From Nitrosomonas sp. Nm33 (lineage in GTDB: Bacteria > Pseudomonadota > Gammaproteobacteria > Burkholderiales > Nitrosomonadaceae): DNA of 47,135 nucleotides. Shown piece by piece: positions 25,394-36,323 of the stretch (its first letter is position 1; each line of letters begins with the position of its first letter). The notes beneath the pieces are model-generated. The model was not told where the DNA came from. It searched no databases and worked only from the letters and a program-made list of their open reading frames with translations. The stretch is from assembly GCF_900107265.1 (NCBI RefSeq), contig NZ_FNPJ01000016.1, positions 1 through 47,135 on the forward strand. Reading direction: 5' to 3'. Position numbers and translations under genes: made by a program.

Positions 25394-25440
25394 ATGCCGC
25401 ATAAGGATTTCTGAATGGTTTGCTTGTGCGGCATTTTTTG
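25394..25440 (+). terminator. Rho-independent terminator of cytochrome c gene
   Basis: ATGCCGCA (25394-25401) pairs with TGCGGCAT (25427-25434), and the stem runs straight into a T tract (25434-25439). It lies about 60 bases after the cytochrome stop and before the fnr gene. Confidence 0.85.
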
Positions 25441-25496
25441 ATTGATTAAAGCAGTAATTGAGGTTGACTCGATTCGTATTTAACCAGGAATTTGTC

Positions 25497-26240
25497 TTGT
25501 CTGATCACGCAAGAGCCAGAAATTACATTGTATCCCCAGTTGAATCGAAATGTACTACTTGTAGTTTGCGAGAGTTGTGTTTGCCAGTGGGCCTTGATGA
25601 AGATGAAACAGAGCTCCTGGGTGACTTGATTAATCACAAGTACAGGATTCGACGTGGAGAGCACTTGTTTCATGCTGGATTAGCTTTCAAGTCACTTTAT
25701 GCTGTCCGCAATGGTTTTTTTAAATCTTGCGTACTTGACTCGGATGGTCGTCAGCAGGTTACTGGGTTTTATATGACGGGAGAGTTATTGGGGCTAGATG
25801 CAATCAGCTCGGAAAAACACACTTGTGATACCGTTGCTTTAGAAGATAGCGAAGTTTGTGAAGTTCCCTTTCCAAAACTTGAAGAGATTAGCCGTAGTAT
25901 TCCCTTGCTTATGCATCATTTTCATAAAATCATGAGTCGTGAAATCGTTCAAGATCACACCATAATGATGTTGATGGGTGGTAGAAAAGCTGAAGAACGG
26001 TTGGCTGCTTTTTTACTTAATCTGTCAGAACGTTTTGCCAAGCGTGGATATTCACCCACAAATTTTGTTCTTAGAATGACGCGAGAAGAGATCGGCAGCT
26101 ATCTGGGGCTCAAGCTTGAAACGGTTAGCCGTTCATTGTCCAGATTGCAAGAAGAAGGAATTATTACGATTAATAACAAGCATGTCAGATTAAACGATAT
26201 TCATCGCTTGGGTCGCAAAATTTGTGGTTTCCCAGATTGA
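25497..26240 (+). CDS. fnr: FNR-type oxygen-sensing transcription regulator
   Basis: FNR holds an oxygen-labile [4Fe-4S] cluster and switches genes under low oxygen. The frame has no early ATG. A TTG at 25497, six bases after AGGAA, gives 247 residues. With it the four cluster cysteines fall at 19, 22, 28 (CTTCSLRELC) and 121 (SEVCEVPF), one off the E. coli positions 20, 23, 29 and 122, which supports this start. The effector core RIRRGEHLFHAG and the helix-turn-helix MTREEIGSYLGLKLETVSRS with its Glu-x-x-Ser-Arg recognition residues are intact. It fits an ammonia oxidiser facing low oxygen. Confidence 0.93.
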   Translation: MSDHARARNYIVSPVESKCTTCSLRELCLPVGLDEDETELLGDLINHKYRIRRGEHLFHAGLAFKSLYAVRNGFFKSCVLDSDGRQQVTGFYMTGELLGLDAISSEKHTCDTVALEDSEVCEVPFPKLEEISRSIPLLMHHFHKIMSREIVQDHTIMMLMGGRKAEERLAAFLLNLSERFAKRGYSPTNFVLRMTREEIGSYLGLKLETVSRSLSRLQEEGIITINNKHVRLNDIHRLGRKICGFPD

Positions 26241-26316
26241 TGGTGTGGTTTTGTAATTCCTTGTAATTCAGAATTTATTTTTCCCGCAAGCAATGTTTTT
26301 GGTTAAACAGCTTTTC

Positions 26317-26344
26317 TTGAGAGTAGGCTGGAGCGTGTTATAAT
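26317..26344 (+). promoter_or_regulatory. Strong sigma-70 promoter of rpsB
   Basis: TTGAGA (26317-26322) and a perfect TATAAT (26339-26344) are 16 bases apart. It lies about 150 bases before rpsB, leaving a long 5' leader, as usual for a self-regulated ribosomal protein gene. Confidence 0.75.
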
Positions 26345-26422
26345 CGCCTCCGTGACAAGGCTCTCAAAAATATAGAGTGAAGTCTGATTGCAATCAATAT
26401 AGTTAATGTTAATAAATACACA

Positions 26423-26485
26423 CACTCGTCATTGTAGGGTGCTTAGTAAGCAGAATAGCTGGAGACGAGTGGCGGTTTAACCCTA
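26423..26485 (+). promoter_or_regulatory. Possible pseudoknotted rpsB leader
   Basis: CACTCGTC (26423-26430) pairs with GACGAGTG (26464-26471). Within the loop TAGGGT (26435-26440) can pair with ACCCTA (26480-26485), crossing the first stem as a pseudoknot. A nested TGCTT-AGT-AAGCA hairpin sits at 26440-26452; it shares one base with the second stem, so one of the two would lose a pair. The last stem ends immediately before the AAGGAA ribosome site of rpsB. The layout suggests a binding site for free S2 protein, which in enterobacteria represses its own rpsB message. The fold is drawn by eye. Confidence 0.5.
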
Positions 26486-26496
26486 AAGGAAATTTT

Positions 26497-27222
26497 ATGT
26501 CAGTAAATATGCGTCAAATGTTAGAGGCTGGTGTGCATTTTGGACATCAGACCCGCTTCTGGAACCCCAAAATGTCTCCGTATATTTTTGGGCAGAGAAA
26601 TAAGATTCACATTATCAATCTTGAAAAAACCTTGGTAATGTTTGAGGATGCGATGAAATATTTGCGCAGACTTTCTGCAAACGGTGGCACTATCTTGTTT
26701 GTTGGAACAAAACGCCAGGCACGCGATATCATTCGTGAGGAAGCAACACGTTGTGGTTCTCCCTATGTCAATCAGCGGTGGTTAGGTGGGATGTTGACCA
26801 ATTTTAAAACAATCAAACAATCGATCAAGCGTCTCCAAGATATGGAGGCAATGGTGCAGAATAGTTTGCTTGAAAAGCTAGTCAAAAAAGAGGCGCTCGA
26901 TTTTCAGCGTGAACTCGATAAACTCAATAACAGCTTAGGTGGCATCAAGGAGATGAAAGGGCTGCCTGATGCAATGTTTGTTATTGATGTTGGATATCAG
27001 AAAGGTACAATCACTGAGGCAACCAAATTGGGTATTCCTGTTGTGGGTGTTGTCGATACTAATCATAGCCCAACTGGCGTCCAGTATGTTATTCCAGGTA
27101 ATGATGATTCAGGCCAAGCTATACGTCTTTATGCGCGCGCAGCAGCTGATGCTATTTTGGAAGGGCGCAATCAATCTATCCAGGAAATTATCGAAATGAG
27201 TAATTCTAGCGCTGAAAGTTGA
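26497..27222 (+). CDS. rpsB: 30S ribosomal protein S2
   Basis: S2 binds late on the small-subunit head-body junction and is needed for S1 association. The 241-residue protein is of usual length, with [20 protein letters not shown] near the start. It then has [35 protein letters not shown] and [20 protein letters not shown], and ends with [11 protein letters not shown] and [31 protein letters not shown] precedes ATG 26497. It leads the rpsB-tsf pair, a very old arrangement. Confidence 0.98.
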   Translation: MSVNMRQMLEAGVHFGHQTRFWNPKMSPYIFGQRNKIHIINLEKTLVMFEDAMKYLRRLSANGGTILFVGTKRQARDIIREEATRCGSPYVNQRWLGGMLTNFKTIKQSIKRLQDMEAMVQNSLLEKLVKKEALDFQRELDKLNNSLGGIKEMKGLPDAMFVIDVGYQKGTITEATKLGIPVVGVVDTNHSPTGVQYVIPGNDDSGQAIRLYARAAADAILEGRNQSIQEIIEMSNSSAES

Positions 27223-27401
27223 TTGAATTTAGCTGGAAATGTAGAAAGATAGTGATTGGAGCAGAAACAGAATTTGAAACAGATGTTCATTTTCGATTCT
27301 GTTATAAAATAAAAAAAGTGATAAATAAATAAAATCATTATCTTCCTCTTTTATTTTGTCTTTATTAATCAATAATTAAGTTTTTAGTACTTGGAGTAAA
27401 T

Positions 27402-28298
27402 ATGGCGGAAATTACCGCGAGTATGGTAAAAGAATTACGTGAGCGAACAGGCTTGGGTATGATGGAGTGTAAAAAAGCCTTGGCAGAAACGAGCGGTGAT
27501 ATGAAAGCAGCGGAAGATCTGTTGCGAATCAAAAGTGGTGCCAAGGCAAGTAAGGCCTCTGGACGTATCGCTGCTGAAGGTGTTATTGGGGCTTTTATTT
27601 CGGCAGATAGAAAAAATGGCGCATTAGTGGAAATTAACTGTGAGACTGATTTTGTCGCAAAAAATGACGATTTCGTCAATTTTGCAAAAAGTTTAGCGCA
27701 GTTGATTGCAACAAAAAATGTGACTGAGATAGGAGCGCTTTCTACTATGACGCTCCCTAATGGAGAAACTGTTGAGGCATCCCGCCAGGCTTTAGTGATG
27801 AAGCTTGGAGAAAATATCAGTATTAGACGAAATGTTTGTTACACGGCAAAGGGCAATCTTGCGATTTACCTGCACGGATCAAAAATTGGTGTAATGATCG
27901 ATTACACCGGCGGAGATGAAGCGCTAGGTAAAGATTTGGCAATGCATATTGCAGCAAGTAAGCCGCTATGTGTTTCTGGCGATCAAATATCACCAGACTT
28001 GCTGGAACATGAACGTCAGATTTTTACAGCACAGGCTGCAGAGAGTGGAAAGCCGGCCAATATTATCGAGAAAATGGTGGAAGGACGGATAGCGAAATAT
28101 TTAGCTGAGGTAACCTTGCTAGGTCAGCCTTTTGTTAAGGATTCGGAGCAAACAGTCGAGAAATTGCTTGCTAGTAAATCTGCCACGGCTAATGGCTTTA
28201 CTCTTTTCGTGGTTGGCGAGGGAATAGAGAAGAGGTCTGACGATTTTGCTGCTGAAGTTATGGCGCAAGTTAGCCAATCAAAAGAGAATAAAGCATAG
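27402..28298 (+). CDS. tsf: Elongation factor Ts
   Basis: EF-Ts exchanges GDP for GTP on EF-Tu. The 298-residue protein carries the N-terminal UBA-like domain with [20 protein letters not shown]. The core motif [16 protein letters not shown] follows; its TDFV contacts EF-Tu. The dimer-forming C-terminal part has [20 protein letters not shown] and PFVKD. TTGGAG precedes ATG 27402. It follows rpsB by 179 AT-rich bases and is probably mainly transcribed from the rpsB promoter. Confidence 0.98.
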   Translation: MAEITASMVKELRERTGLGMMECKKALAETSGDMKAAEDLLRIKSGAKASKASGRIAAEGVIGAFISADRKNGALVEINCETDFVAKNDDFVNFAKSLAQLIATKNVTEIGALSTMTLPNGETVEASRQALVMKLGENISIRRNVCYTAKGNLAIYLHGSKIGVMIDYTGGDEALGKDLAMHIAASKPLCVSGDQISPDLLEHERQIFTAQAAESGKPANIIEKMVEGRIAKYLAEVTLLGQPFVKDSEQTVEKLLASKSATANGFTLFVVGEGIEKRSDDFAAEVMAQVSQSKENKA

Positions 28299-28321
28299 TA
28301 GCAATTCCTTCCTTTCAGCTT

Positions 28322-29035
28322 ATGTCATCTGCTTATAAACGTATTCTGCTGAAACTTTCTGGTGAAGCCCTGATGGGCGATGATAAGTATGGGATTAATC
28401 GCGATGTGGTAGAGCATATCGTGACTGAAATTGCAGGAGCATGCCAGCTTGGTGTTGAAATAGCAATAGTTGTAGGAGGTGGGAATATCTTTCGTGGCAT
28501 GAAATCTGCCGGTGACGGGATGGATCGGGTGACTGCGGATTATATGGGCATGTTGGCTACCGTAATGAATGCTCTGGCCTTGCAGGATGCGATGCGAAGG
28601 AAAAGTTTAATATCACGAGTGCAATCTGCGTTACGAATTGATCAGGTGGTGGAACCCTATATACGCAATAAAGCAATAAGGTATTTAGAAGAGGGAAAAG
28701 TAGTGATATTTGCTGCGGGTACGGGTAATCCTTTTTTTACCACCGATACTGCTGCTGCTTTGCGTGGCATGGAGGTAAATGCTGATATTGTACTTAAAGC
28801 AACTAAGGTAGATGGTATTTATTCCAGTGATCCGAAAATAAATTCCAATGCGACGCGCTATCATCATTTATCCTTTGATGAGGCGATTACTAAAAACCTG
28901 CAAGTCATGGACGCTACAGCCCTGACACTCTGTCGCGACCAGAAACTACCAATTAATGTTTTTAGTATCTTTAAATCTGGTGCGCTTATGCGAATACTTA
29001 TGGGGGAAGATGAAGGAACTTCGGTGAGTAATTAA
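28322..29035 (+). CDS. pyrH: UMP kinase
   Basis: PyrH phosphorylates UMP to UDP and is regulated by GTP and UTP. The 237-residue protein belongs to the amino-acid-kinase fold and not the eukaryotic type. It shows [20 protein letters not shown] at the start, [14 protein letters not shown] in the glycine-rich loop, and then [20 protein letters not shown] with [14 protein letters not shown]. It follows tsf by 23 bases in the conserved tsf-pyrH-frr order. Confidence 0.97.
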   Translation: MSSAYKRILLKLSGEALMGDDKYGINRDVVEHIVTEIAGACQLGVEIAIVVGGGNIFRGMKSAGDGMDRVTADYMGMLATVMNALALQDAMRRKSLISRVQSALRIDQVVEPYIRNKAIRYLEEGKVVIFAAGTGNPFFTTDTAAALRGMEVNADIVLKATKVDGIYSSDPKINSNATRYHHLSFDEAITKNLQVMDATALTLCRDQKLPINVFSIFKSGALMRILMGEDEGTSVSN

Positions 29036-29060
29036 TGATTAAAATTAGGACGATTAATTT

Positions 29061-29618
29061 ATGATCGCTGATGTAAAAAAATCTGCTGAGCAAAAAATGC
29101 AGAAGAGTCTGGAAGCACTTAAAACTGATTTTGGTAAGGTTCGGAGCGGTCGTGCTCATACTGGTCTATTAGACCATATTATGGTTGATTACTATGGAAC
29201 CCCGACACCTATTAATCAAGTCGCTAACATTAGTTTACCGGATGCGCGTACCATTGGCGTGATGCCTTGGGATAAAAAAATGCTAAGTGCTATTGAAAAA
29301 GCCATTCGTGAATCTGAGTTAGGGTTGAATCCTATGACGGTGGGTGAAATGATACGTGTACCCATGCCACTGCTGACTGAAGAGCGGCGTCGTGAACTTA
29401 CCAAGGTTGTAAAGAATGAGGCTGAAGCTGCTCGAGTAGCAATGCGTAATATTCGTCGAGATGCAAATGCTCAAATGAAAGAATTACTCAAAGAAAAACA
29501 AATCTCTGAGGATGATGACCGGCGAGGTCAGGAAGAGATCCAGAAGCTCACTGATCGCTATATCGCTGAAGTGGATAAATTATTACAAGCCAAAGAAGCC
29601 GAATTGATGGCTGTGTAA
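29061..29618 (+). CDS. frr: Ribosome recycling factor
   Basis: RRF, with EF-G, splits the post-termination ribosome. The 185-residue protein has the standard length and signatures: [58 protein letters not shown] and [19 protein letters not shown]. It follows pyrH directly and is four bases from uppS. Confidence 0.98.
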   Translation: MIADVKKSAEQKMQKSLEALKTDFGKVRSGRAHTGLLDHIMVDYYGTPTPINQVANISLPDARTIGVMPWDKKMLSAIEKAIRESELGLNPMTVGEMIRVPMPLLTEERRRELTKVVKNEAEAARVAMRNIRRDANAQMKELLKEKQISEDDDRRGQEEIQKLTDRYIAEVDKLLQAKEAELMAV

Positions 29619-29622
29619 GTAT

Positions 29623-30420
29623 ATGCCACAGAGCCTGAGCTCAACTCACGAAATTCCAGAAAAAAGTATAATTCCCAGACATATCGCCATCATTATGGAT
29701 GGTAATGGACGCTGGGCAAAAAAGCGCTTTTTACCGAGAGTTACTGGGCACAGACAAGGCGTAGAAGCTGTAAGGGGTATCATTAAAGCGTGTATTGAAC
29801 AGGGGGTGGAGTTTCTCACGCTCTTCGCTTTTAGTAGTGAGAACTGGCGCAGGCCTGAGGAAGAGGTCACATTCCTGATGCAACTTTTTGTTAATACACT
29901 TGAGCATGAAGTGGCCAAACTGAATGAAAATGGCATCCGCTTCAAGGTCATAGGTGATCTATCCAAATTTGATGCTAGAACTGTAGCGTTCATTCGTCAG
30001 GGCGAAGAATTAACTGCCAATAATACTCGCTTGATATTTACGGTTGCAGCAAATTATGGGGGGCGTTGGGATATCATGCAGGCTGTCCAGAAAATGATGA
30101 TCCATTCACCAAATTTAATGGGAAATTTTGAAGAAGCGGATCTTGCCAAGTATTTTGCGATGAATTATGCACCTGACCCAGATTTATTTATTCGGACTGG
30201 TGGGGAATGTCGTATCAGTAATTTTTTGCTGTGGCAATTAGCCTACGCGGAATTATATTTTACTGATACACTTTGGCCAGACTTTGATGCGCATGCGCTT
30301 GATCTGGCGATAAAATCTTATCAACAACGAGAGCGTCGGTTCGGTCGAATCAGTGAGCAGTTGCAAAATATGCCTGTTGAAAAAGGAATGACCAAAATTG
30401 CTGCCAAGAAAAAATTCTAG
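29623..30420 (+). CDS. uppS: Isoprenyl (undecaprenyl) diphosphate synthase
   Basis: UppS adds isopentenyl units to farnesyl diphosphate to make the C55 carrier for peptidoglycan and polysaccharide. In the 265-residue protein the conserved [15 protein letters not shown] holds the catalytic Asp and the diphosphate-binding Arg/Asn. [18 protein letters not shown] and [20 protein letters not shown] are diagnostic for cis-prenyl synthases. It starts four bases after frr. A run of T follows the stop. Confidence 0.97.
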   Translation: MPQSLSSTHEIPEKSIIPRHIAIIMDGNGRWAKKRFLPRVTGHRQGVEAVRGIIKACIEQGVEFLTLFAFSSENWRRPEEEVTFLMQLFVNTLEHEVAKLNENGIRFKVIGDLSKFDARTVAFIRQGEELTANNTRLIFTVAANYGGRWDIMQAVQKMMIHSPNLMGNFEEADLAKYFAMNYAPDPDLFIRTGGECRISNFLLWQLAYAELYFTDTLWPDFDAHALDLAIKSYQQRERRFGRISEQLQNMPVEKGMTKIAAKKKF

Positions 30421-30439
30421 TTTTTTTATTTTCTATTGC

Positions 30440-30457
30440 AGCGGGATGTAACCCGCT
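30440..30457 (+). promoter_or_regulatory. Hairpin touching the cdsA start codon
   Basis: AGCGGG (30440-30445) pairs with CCCGCT (30452-30457), with a six-base loop, and ends one base before ATG 30459. No Shine-Dalgarno is seen at the start. Such a hairpin could make cdsA initiation depend on translation arriving from uppS. Confidence 0.35.
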
Positions 30458-30458
30458 T

Positions 30459-31280
30459 ATGCTTAAAACGCGAATCCTTACGGCTATTATTCTGATAGCT
30501 TTTTTTATACCAGCTTTATTTTATTTGCCAGCGATATTTTGGACAATGTTGCTTCTAGGGCTGACTATTGTTGCATCCAGAGAATGGTGCAGATTAGCCA
30601 GATTTACAACCAATCAAACCATACTCTATTTAATTTTGACTACATTGTTAGGAGGGGAGTTGCTGCTAATGATGAGTGAAGCGGTTGCAAGCAATCCGAA
30701 CAATACTAGCATGATATGGATCTATGTGATGTCCTGTATATTCTGGGGGGGTATTGTGCCAATTTTATTAAGGAGGTCATGCCCGGTTAAAAGTACAAGC
30801 TTATTAATGTTAATGGGCTGGCTAATACTCTTACCAACTTGCCTAGCTTTATATCAATTGCGAGCTATCGATCCCTGGTTACTGCTTGGATCCATGGGGG
30901 TGATCTGGGTATCAGACAGTGCCGCCTATTTTGTTGGTCGCTCGTTTGGTAAACATAAACTCGCCCCAGACATTAGTCCAGGTAAAACTTGGGAAGGTGT
31001 AGCTGGAGCCTTGGTAGTTGTTTTTTGTTATGCGTTGGTATGGGGGCAATTTATAGGAAAAGGGGACAATATCTTGGTAATCGGATTAATTTTATTATCC
31101 TTGGTGTTAGCTGGATTGGGGATTATAGGTGATTTATTCGAGTCGATGATGAAGCGGCAGGCTGGTGTTAAAGACAGCGGCAATATTTTGCCTGGTCACG
31201 GTGGTATACTCGATCGAATTGACGCGCTCACTTCAACTTTGCCAATCGCCGTATTGGTATTTCTCATTTTTATTCATTAG
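30459..31280 (+). CDS. cdsA: Phosphatidate cytidylyltransferase
   Basis: CdsA makes CDP-diacylglycerol from phosphatidic acid and CTP, the branch point of phospholipid synthesis. The 273-residue protein is strongly hydrophobic with about eight membrane helices. It ends with the family signature spread over [19 protein letters not shown] and [19 protein letters not shown], then [19 protein letters not shown], which carries the catalytic acidic residues. [18 protein letters not shown] precedes it. It is followed four bases later by dxr. Confidence 0.96.
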   Translation: MLKTRILTAIILIAFFIPALFYLPAIFWTMLLLGLTIVASREWCRLARFTTNQTILYLILTTLLGGELLLMMSEAVASNPNNTSMIWIYVMSCIFWGGIVPILLRRSCPVKSTSLLMLMGWLILLPTCLALYQLRAIDPWLLLGSMGVIWVSDSAAYFVGRSFGKHKLAPDISPGKTWEGVAGALVVVFCYALVWGQFIGKGDNILVIGLILLSLVLAGLGIIGDLFESMMKRQAGVKDSGNILPGHGGILDRIDALTSTLPIAVLVFLIFIH

Positions 31281-31284
31281 ACCT

Positions 31285-32472
31285 ATGACAGTAATTCGTC
31301 ACCTGACCATACTTGGATCTACGGGAAGTATTGGTGAAAATACGTTGGATGTAGTGGCGCGTCATTCTGACCGATTCCGCGTTGTTGCGCTCACTGCTAA
31401 TGAAAATGTAAACAAAATTTTTGCGCAATGTCAGCGTTTTCACCCCCGCTATGCAGTCATGCTAGATGCAATCAGCGCTGAACAATTGGATAAAAAATTA
31501 AGAGCTGCAAGTATTGATACGCAGGTATTGGCAGGAATTGAATCGCTGGAAAGGGTAGCTTCCTTACCTGAAGTAGATACTGTCATGGCAGCAATTGTTG
31601 GTGCTGCGGGCATCCGTCCGACGATAGCTGCAGCACACTCGGGTAAGAATGTTTTATTGGCTAATAAAGAAACGCTTGTGATGGCAGGTCGTATATTTAT
31701 GGACATAGTAAAACAGTGCCGCGCCATCCTGTTGCCGATTGATAGTGAGCATAATGCCATCTACCAGTCATTGCCGAGACATTTTAATGGAGACCTCACT
31801 TCATCAGGTGTTCGCCGTATCTTGCTAACGGCATCAGGAGGACCCTTTCGACGGTTAGCCTTGTCAGATCTAGATCATGTCACACCGGAGCAAGCCTGTG
31901 CACATCCTAACTGGGTCATGGGAAGGAAGATTTCGGTGGATTCTGCTACGATGATGAATAAAGGCCTGGAAGTAATTGAGGCACATTGGTTATTCGATGC
32001 TGCGTCAGACAAAATTCAGGTTGTTATTCATCCAGAAAGCGTCATTCATTCCATGGTCGAGTATATTGACGGTTCAGTTCTGGCACAACTGGGTAATCCT
32101 GATATGCGCACTCCAATTGCACATGCACTAAGCTATCCTGAGCGAATGGAAAGCGGTGTAAAGTCATTGGATATATTTGAAATCGCACAATTAAATTTTG
32201 AAGCACCCAATTTTGCACGTTTCCCTTGTTTGAGACTTGCCTATGACGCATTGTCTGCAGGTGGCAACATGCCAGCAGTGCTCAATGCTGCCAACGAAGT
32301 TGCCGTCGAGTCTTTTCTTGCTGGTCAAATGGCATTTACTGCGATTCCAGTCATGATCGAGCAGGCTTTGCAGACGATCAGTCGAACAGAGATTGCTACA
32401 TTGGATGATGTGCTGGCAGCCGATTCGATGGCACGAGAAGTTGCACGAGAATGGTTGGCATACCAAACTTAG
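31285..32472 (+). CDS. dxr: 1-deoxy-D-xylulose 5-phosphate reductoisomerase
   Basis: Dxr makes 2-C-methyl-D-erythritol 4-phosphate, the first committed MEP-pathway step; its products feed uppS upstream. I start at ATG 31285, which gives 395 residues beginning [20 protein letters not shown] with the NADPH loop GSTGSIG. A longer frame reading back into cdsA is spurious. [47 protein letters not shown] and [20 protein letters not shown] are the metal- and substrate-binding motifs. Confidence 0.97.
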   Translation: MTVIRHLTILGSTGSIGENTLDVVARHSDRFRVVALTANENVNKIFAQCQRFHPRYAVMLDAISAEQLDKKLRAASIDTQVLAGIESLERVASLPEVDTVMAAIVGAAGIRPTIAAAHSGKNVLLANKETLVMAGRIFMDIVKQCRAILLPIDSEHNAIYQSLPRHFNGDLTSSGVRRILLTASGGPFRRLALSDLDHVTPEQACAHPNWVMGRKISVDSATMMNKGLEVIEAHWLFDAASDKIQVVIHPESVIHSMVEYIDGSVLAQLGNPDMRTPIAHALSYPERMESGVKSLDIFEIAQLNFEAPNFARFPCLRLAYDALSAGGNMPAVLNAANEVAVESFLAGQMAFTAIPVMIEQALQTISRTEIATLDDVLAADSMAREVAREWLAYQT

Positions 32473-32585
32473 GGTTAGAGTGATTTTTTGTCAGAAAATA
32501 AAAACGATGAGTAATTGACGAGGTATAGTACGCTTTTCCCTCCTGAGTATTTAGAAACTTATTGTTGTCATCATATTTAATTGAT

Positions 32586-33953
32586 ATGTCACTACTTTTT
32601 ACGATTTTCGCTTTTGTTGTTGCGCTTGGTGTATTAATTACTTTTCATGAGTTTGGTCACTATCTGGTTGCACGCTGGAGCGGTGTCAAGGTTTTGCGTT
32701 TCTCAATTGGTTTTGGCCAGCCATTATTTAAAAAGCGCTTAGGTAAAGATCAAACCGAGTGGGTAATTGCAGCGCTTCCCTTGGGGGGATATGTCAAAAT
32801 GCTGGATGAGCATGAGGGAGAGGTTTTACCCCAAGAGTTACCGCGTGCATTTAACCGCCAATCTGTCGCAAAGCGTTTTGCAATTGTGGCTGCAGGACCG
32901 ATCGCTAATTTTCTGTTAGCAATTCTCCTCTATTGGTTTCTTTTTATGTCAGGAGTGAGTGGACTGAAACCTCTACTGGGTCCGGTAAAGCCATCGACAC
33001 CTGCCGCCTTTTCAGCTTTTAAGGAAGGAGAAACCATTGTAAAGATTGGAAATGAACCTGTTGCGACTTGGCAGGATGTTCGTTGGATATTATTAACCCA
33101 TGCAATCGACCATGATCCTGAGGTAACGGTGGAAACAGCTAATGATCGCGGAGAAATTTTCTGGCGGAAATTAGATTTAAGTAGCGTGGATACTGGTGAT
33201 GTGGATGCAAATTTCCTGGAAAAAATCGGTTTGGTAAATTATCAGCCGATCATGGCACCTATTATCGGTCAGGTGATTACAGGTGGAGCTGGTTATCGTG
33301 CCGGATTGCATGTCGGAGATGAGGTTCTTGCAGTAGACAATAAAGATATGTCGAATTGGGAAGAATTCGTTAAAGAGATCCGCGCCAAGCCAGGACAGTC
33401 GCTTACTTTGGAAATCTTGCGAGATGGCAAGACGATGGATATTCCTATAACACCGGATAAGACGGTCGATGGTAATGCAGAGATCGGAAAAATTGGAGTT
33501 GCACCTAAGATTGATCAGGAAGCAATAGCCAAGCTGCTGGTTAATGTAAGTTATCCTGCTGGAACAGCATTACTGAAAGCGCTCGACAAAACCTGGGAAG
33601 TGACCTTCTTTACCCTGCGAATGCTGGGAAAAATGGTGCTGGGTGAAGTTTCGTGGAAGAATATGAGCGGCCCTATCACAATCGCAGATTATGCTGGGCA
33701 ATCAGCAAAAATGGGGATGATTGCTTATCTTGGATTCCTTGCTTTGATCAGCGTGAGCCTTGGGGTATTGAATCTATTACCTATTCCTGTATTGGATGGG
33801 GGACACCTAATGTATTATGTGATCGAAATTTTCAAGGGTACTCCGTTGTCTGAAAAAGCCATGGCTATAGGTCAACAGATTGGTATGGCGGTGTTGTTTA
33901 CCCTCATGGTTTTTGCTATTTACAATGATATTTATCGGCTTATTTCTGGTTAA
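32586..33953 (+). CDS. rseP: Site-2 membrane protease RseP
   Basis: RseP cuts anti-sigma factor RseA inside the membrane after DegS, freeing sigma-E, and helps clear signal peptides. The start at ATG 32586 gives 455 residues. The zinc motif HEFGH is at residues 21-25 in the first helix. The third ligand lies in [20 protein letters not shown] near the C-terminus. PDZ-like domains sit between, with [20 protein letters not shown]. It stands directly upstream of bamA, matching the envelope-stress role. Confidence 0.96.
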   Translation: MSLLFTIFAFVVALGVLITFHEFGHYLVARWSGVKVLRFSIGFGQPLFKKRLGKDQTEWVIAALPLGGYVKMLDEHEGEVLPQELPRAFNRQSVAKRFAIVAAGPIANFLLAILLYWFLFMSGVSGLKPLLGPVKPSTPAAFSAFKEGETIVKIGNEPVATWQDVRWILLTHAIDHDPEVTVETANDRGEIFWRKLDLSSVDTGDVDANFLEKIGLVNYQPIMAPIIGQVITGGAGYRAGLHVGDEVLAVDNKDMSNWEEFVKEIRAKPGQSLTLEILRDGKTMDIPITPDKTVDGNAEIGKIGVAPKIDQEAIAKLLVNVSYPAGTALLKALDKTWEVTFFTLRMLGKMVLGEVSWKNMSGPITIADYAGQSAKMGMIAYLGFLALISVSLGVLNLLPIPVLDGGHLMYYVIEIFKGTPLSEKAMAIGQQIGMAVLFTLMVFAIYNDIYRLISG

Positions 33954-33955
33954 GC

Positions 33956-36295
33956 ATGAAATTCAAGTGTCTCGCCATACTTTATTGCTTGTTCTATTCA
34001 CTTGTTTGTGAAGCAATTGAACCATTCGTTGTAAAGGATATTCGTGTTGACGGGATACAGCGTACTGAAGCGGGAACAGTTTTTAGTTATTTACCTATAA
34101 AAGTAGGTGATGTTCTTGACGAAACTAAAGCCGCTGCCGCAATAAAAACACTTTATGCGACTGGCTTTTTTCAGGATATAAAATTAAAAGCGCAAGATGG
34201 ATTATTGATTGTGCAAATCCAGGAGCGTCCAGCTATTGCCCAGATCAATATCAACGGTGCCAAGGAATTTGAAAAAGACAAGCTGAAAGAAGGCTTAAAA
34301 CAGGCAGGATTGTCTGAATCACGTATCTTTAGTCGCGCCTTGTTGGAGAAAGCCGAGCAAGAGTTAAAACGCCAATACATCAGTCGTGGTAAATACGCTG
34401 TTAAGATTACTACGACAACGACTCCATTGGAGCGTAATCGTGTAGGGATTAACTTTGATATTGAAGAAGGTAAAACGACCAGAATCCGTCAGATCAATAT
34501 TGTAGGTAATGAAGTTTTTAGTGATAGTGATTTGGTAGGCCTGCTTGTGCTGAGAACACCAGGGCTTTTGACCTGGTTCACCAAAGATGATCAATATTCG
34601 AAACAAAAATTATCTGCCGATCTGGAAACGTTGCGATCCTACTATCTCGACCGTGGTTATCTTGAGTTTAATATCGACTCTACCCAGGTTTCCATCACGC
34701 CTGATTTGAAGGATATCTACATTACCATTAATATCACGGAAGGGCCGCAATACACGGTTTCAGATATCAAGCTTGCTGGAAATCTCTTGATACCGGAAGA
34801 AGAATTACGCAAACTGATTAAACTCGAACCGGGGGGTGTTTTCAATCGGGAAAAATTAACAGAATCCATCAAACTCATTACTGACCGATTGGGTGATGAG
34901 GGTTACGCATTCGCCAATGTCAACGCCTCACCAGAGTTAGATAAGGAAAGCAGGAAAACTGCCTTTACTTTCTATGTCGATCCAGGACGCCGGGTTTATG
35001 TCAGACGTATCAATATCAGTGGCAATGACCGTACCCGAGACGAAGTCATTCGCAGGGAGTTTCGTCAGATGGAGGGAGCGTGGCATTCAACCAGTAAAAT
35101 CAACCTCTCCAGGCAACGCGTTGACCGAACAGATTTTTTTCAGAGCGTTAATGTAGAAACTCCCCCAGTGCCGGATGCGCCTGATCAGGTTGATATCAAT
35201 GTCAGTGTGACCGAGAAGCCGACGGGTGCAATCATGTTCGGGGCAGGTTACTCGGATTTGGAAGGTATTATTTTAAATGGCTCTGTTTCTCAGAATAATA
35301 TTTTCGGCACTGGGAATTTTCTAAGCGTCTCGGTTAATACCGGGAGTGTCAACAAGGTATTCTCAGCTTCTTTTAACAATCCTTATTGGACGATTAATGG
35401 AATTAGTCTAGGGTTCGACGTTTTCAGACGAGACATTAATACAAGATCCTTACCCAGTGTGGGAATTTTCAGTACAGATACCTCCGGGGCAACGTTACGT
35501 TTTGGTATCCCGATTGCAGAAAACGATATTGTTTCGTTTGGTTTAGGTGCTGAACGTACGGGAATTGATCTCAAAGCCGATAGCCCCCAGCGTTATAAAG
35601 ATTTTGTACAAGGTAACGCAGAAAAAGGAATAAAGGGGCATGGCGATAACACAACTAGTCTTCCCATCACGCTTAGTTGGGCTCGTGACCGCCGTGATAG
35701 CGCGATATGGACGACTTCGGGAACGACACATCGATTATTCGGGGAATATAGTATGCCCTTTGCCGAGCTGAAGTATTACAAGGTGAGCTATGAACAAAAA
35801 TGGTTTTTTCCTGTTTCGAGCCTATTTACCATTATGCTCAATGGGGAGGTTGGTGTAGGGGATGGTTATTCGGGTGAATCGTTACCGTTCTTTAAAAATT
35901 TCTTTGCGGGCGGCTTTAATTCGGTTCGTGGTTACAATATCAATTCACTGGGTCCTCGTGATCCTATTTTGGACGCGAATGGTAATCCCATACCTGGTAG
36001 ACGGGGAACGGTAGTAGGGGGGAGTAAGCGTATTGTCGGTAAAGTAGAAGTATTGTTCCCCGCCCCTTTTATGAAAGATCAAAAGACTGTACGGCTTGCT
36101 GCTTTTCTGGATGGCGGTAATGTTTTTTCAAATTGGTCCGATTTGGACTTTAATTTTTTACGCTATTCTACCGGGCTGGCTGTGACATGGATTTCCCCGA
36201 TGGGTCCATTGAGATTTAGTATCGCACAACCATTAAATGCCCATAAAGGCGATGATATACAAAGATTCCAGTTCCAGCTGGGGCAAACATTCTAG
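33956..36295 (+). CDS. bamA: Outer-membrane protein assembly factor BamA
   Basis: BamA folds and inserts beta-barrel proteins. The 779-residue protein has a signal peptide ([15 protein letters not shown]). Five POTRA repeats follow between residues ~22 and 425, starting [20 protein letters not shown]. The C-terminal barrel is from ~430 to the end; it holds the lid-loop motif [19 protein letters not shown] and closes with the beta-signal FQFQLGQTF, ending in the required phenylalanine. It is two bases behind rseP. Confidence 0.97.
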   Translation: MKFKCLAILYCLFYSLVCEAIEPFVVKDIRVDGIQRTEAGTVFSYLPIKVGDVLDETKAAAAIKTLYATGFFQDIKLKAQDGLLIVQIQERPAIAQININGAKEFEKDKLKEGLKQAGLSESRIFSRALLEKAEQELKRQYISRGKYAVKITTTTTPLERNRVGINFDIEEGKTTRIRQINIVGNEVFSDSDLVGLLVLRTPGLLTWFTKDDQYSKQKLSADLETLRSYYLDRGYLEFNIDSTQVSITPDLKDIYITINITEGPQYTVSDIKLAGNLLIPEEELRKLIKLEPGGVFNREKLTESIKLITDRLGDEGYAFANVNASPELDKESRKTAFTFYVDPGRRVYVRRINISGNDRTRDEVIRREFRQMEGAWHSTSKINLSRQRVDRTDFFQSVNVETPPVPDAPDQVDINVSVTEKPTGAIMFGAGYSDLEGIILNGSVSQNNIFGTGNFLSVSVNTGSVNKVFSASFNNPYWTINGISLGFDVFRRDINTRSLPSVGIFSTDTSGATLRFGIPIAENDIVSFGLGAERTGIDLKADSPQRYKDFVQGNAEKGIKGHGDNTTSLPITLSWARDRRDSAIWTTSGTTHRLFGEYSMPFAELKYYKVSYEQKWFFPVSSLFTIMLNGEVGVGDGYSGESLPFFKNFFAGGFNSVRGYNINSLGPRDPILDANGNPIPGRRGTVVGGSKRIVGKVEVLFPAPFMKDQKTVRLAAFLDGGNVFSNWSDLDFNFLRYSTGLAVTWISPMGPLRFSIAQPLNAHKGDDIQRFQFQLGQTF

Positions 36296-36323
36296 CTCCA
36301 GATTGGTTTATCAGGAGAGGCAA

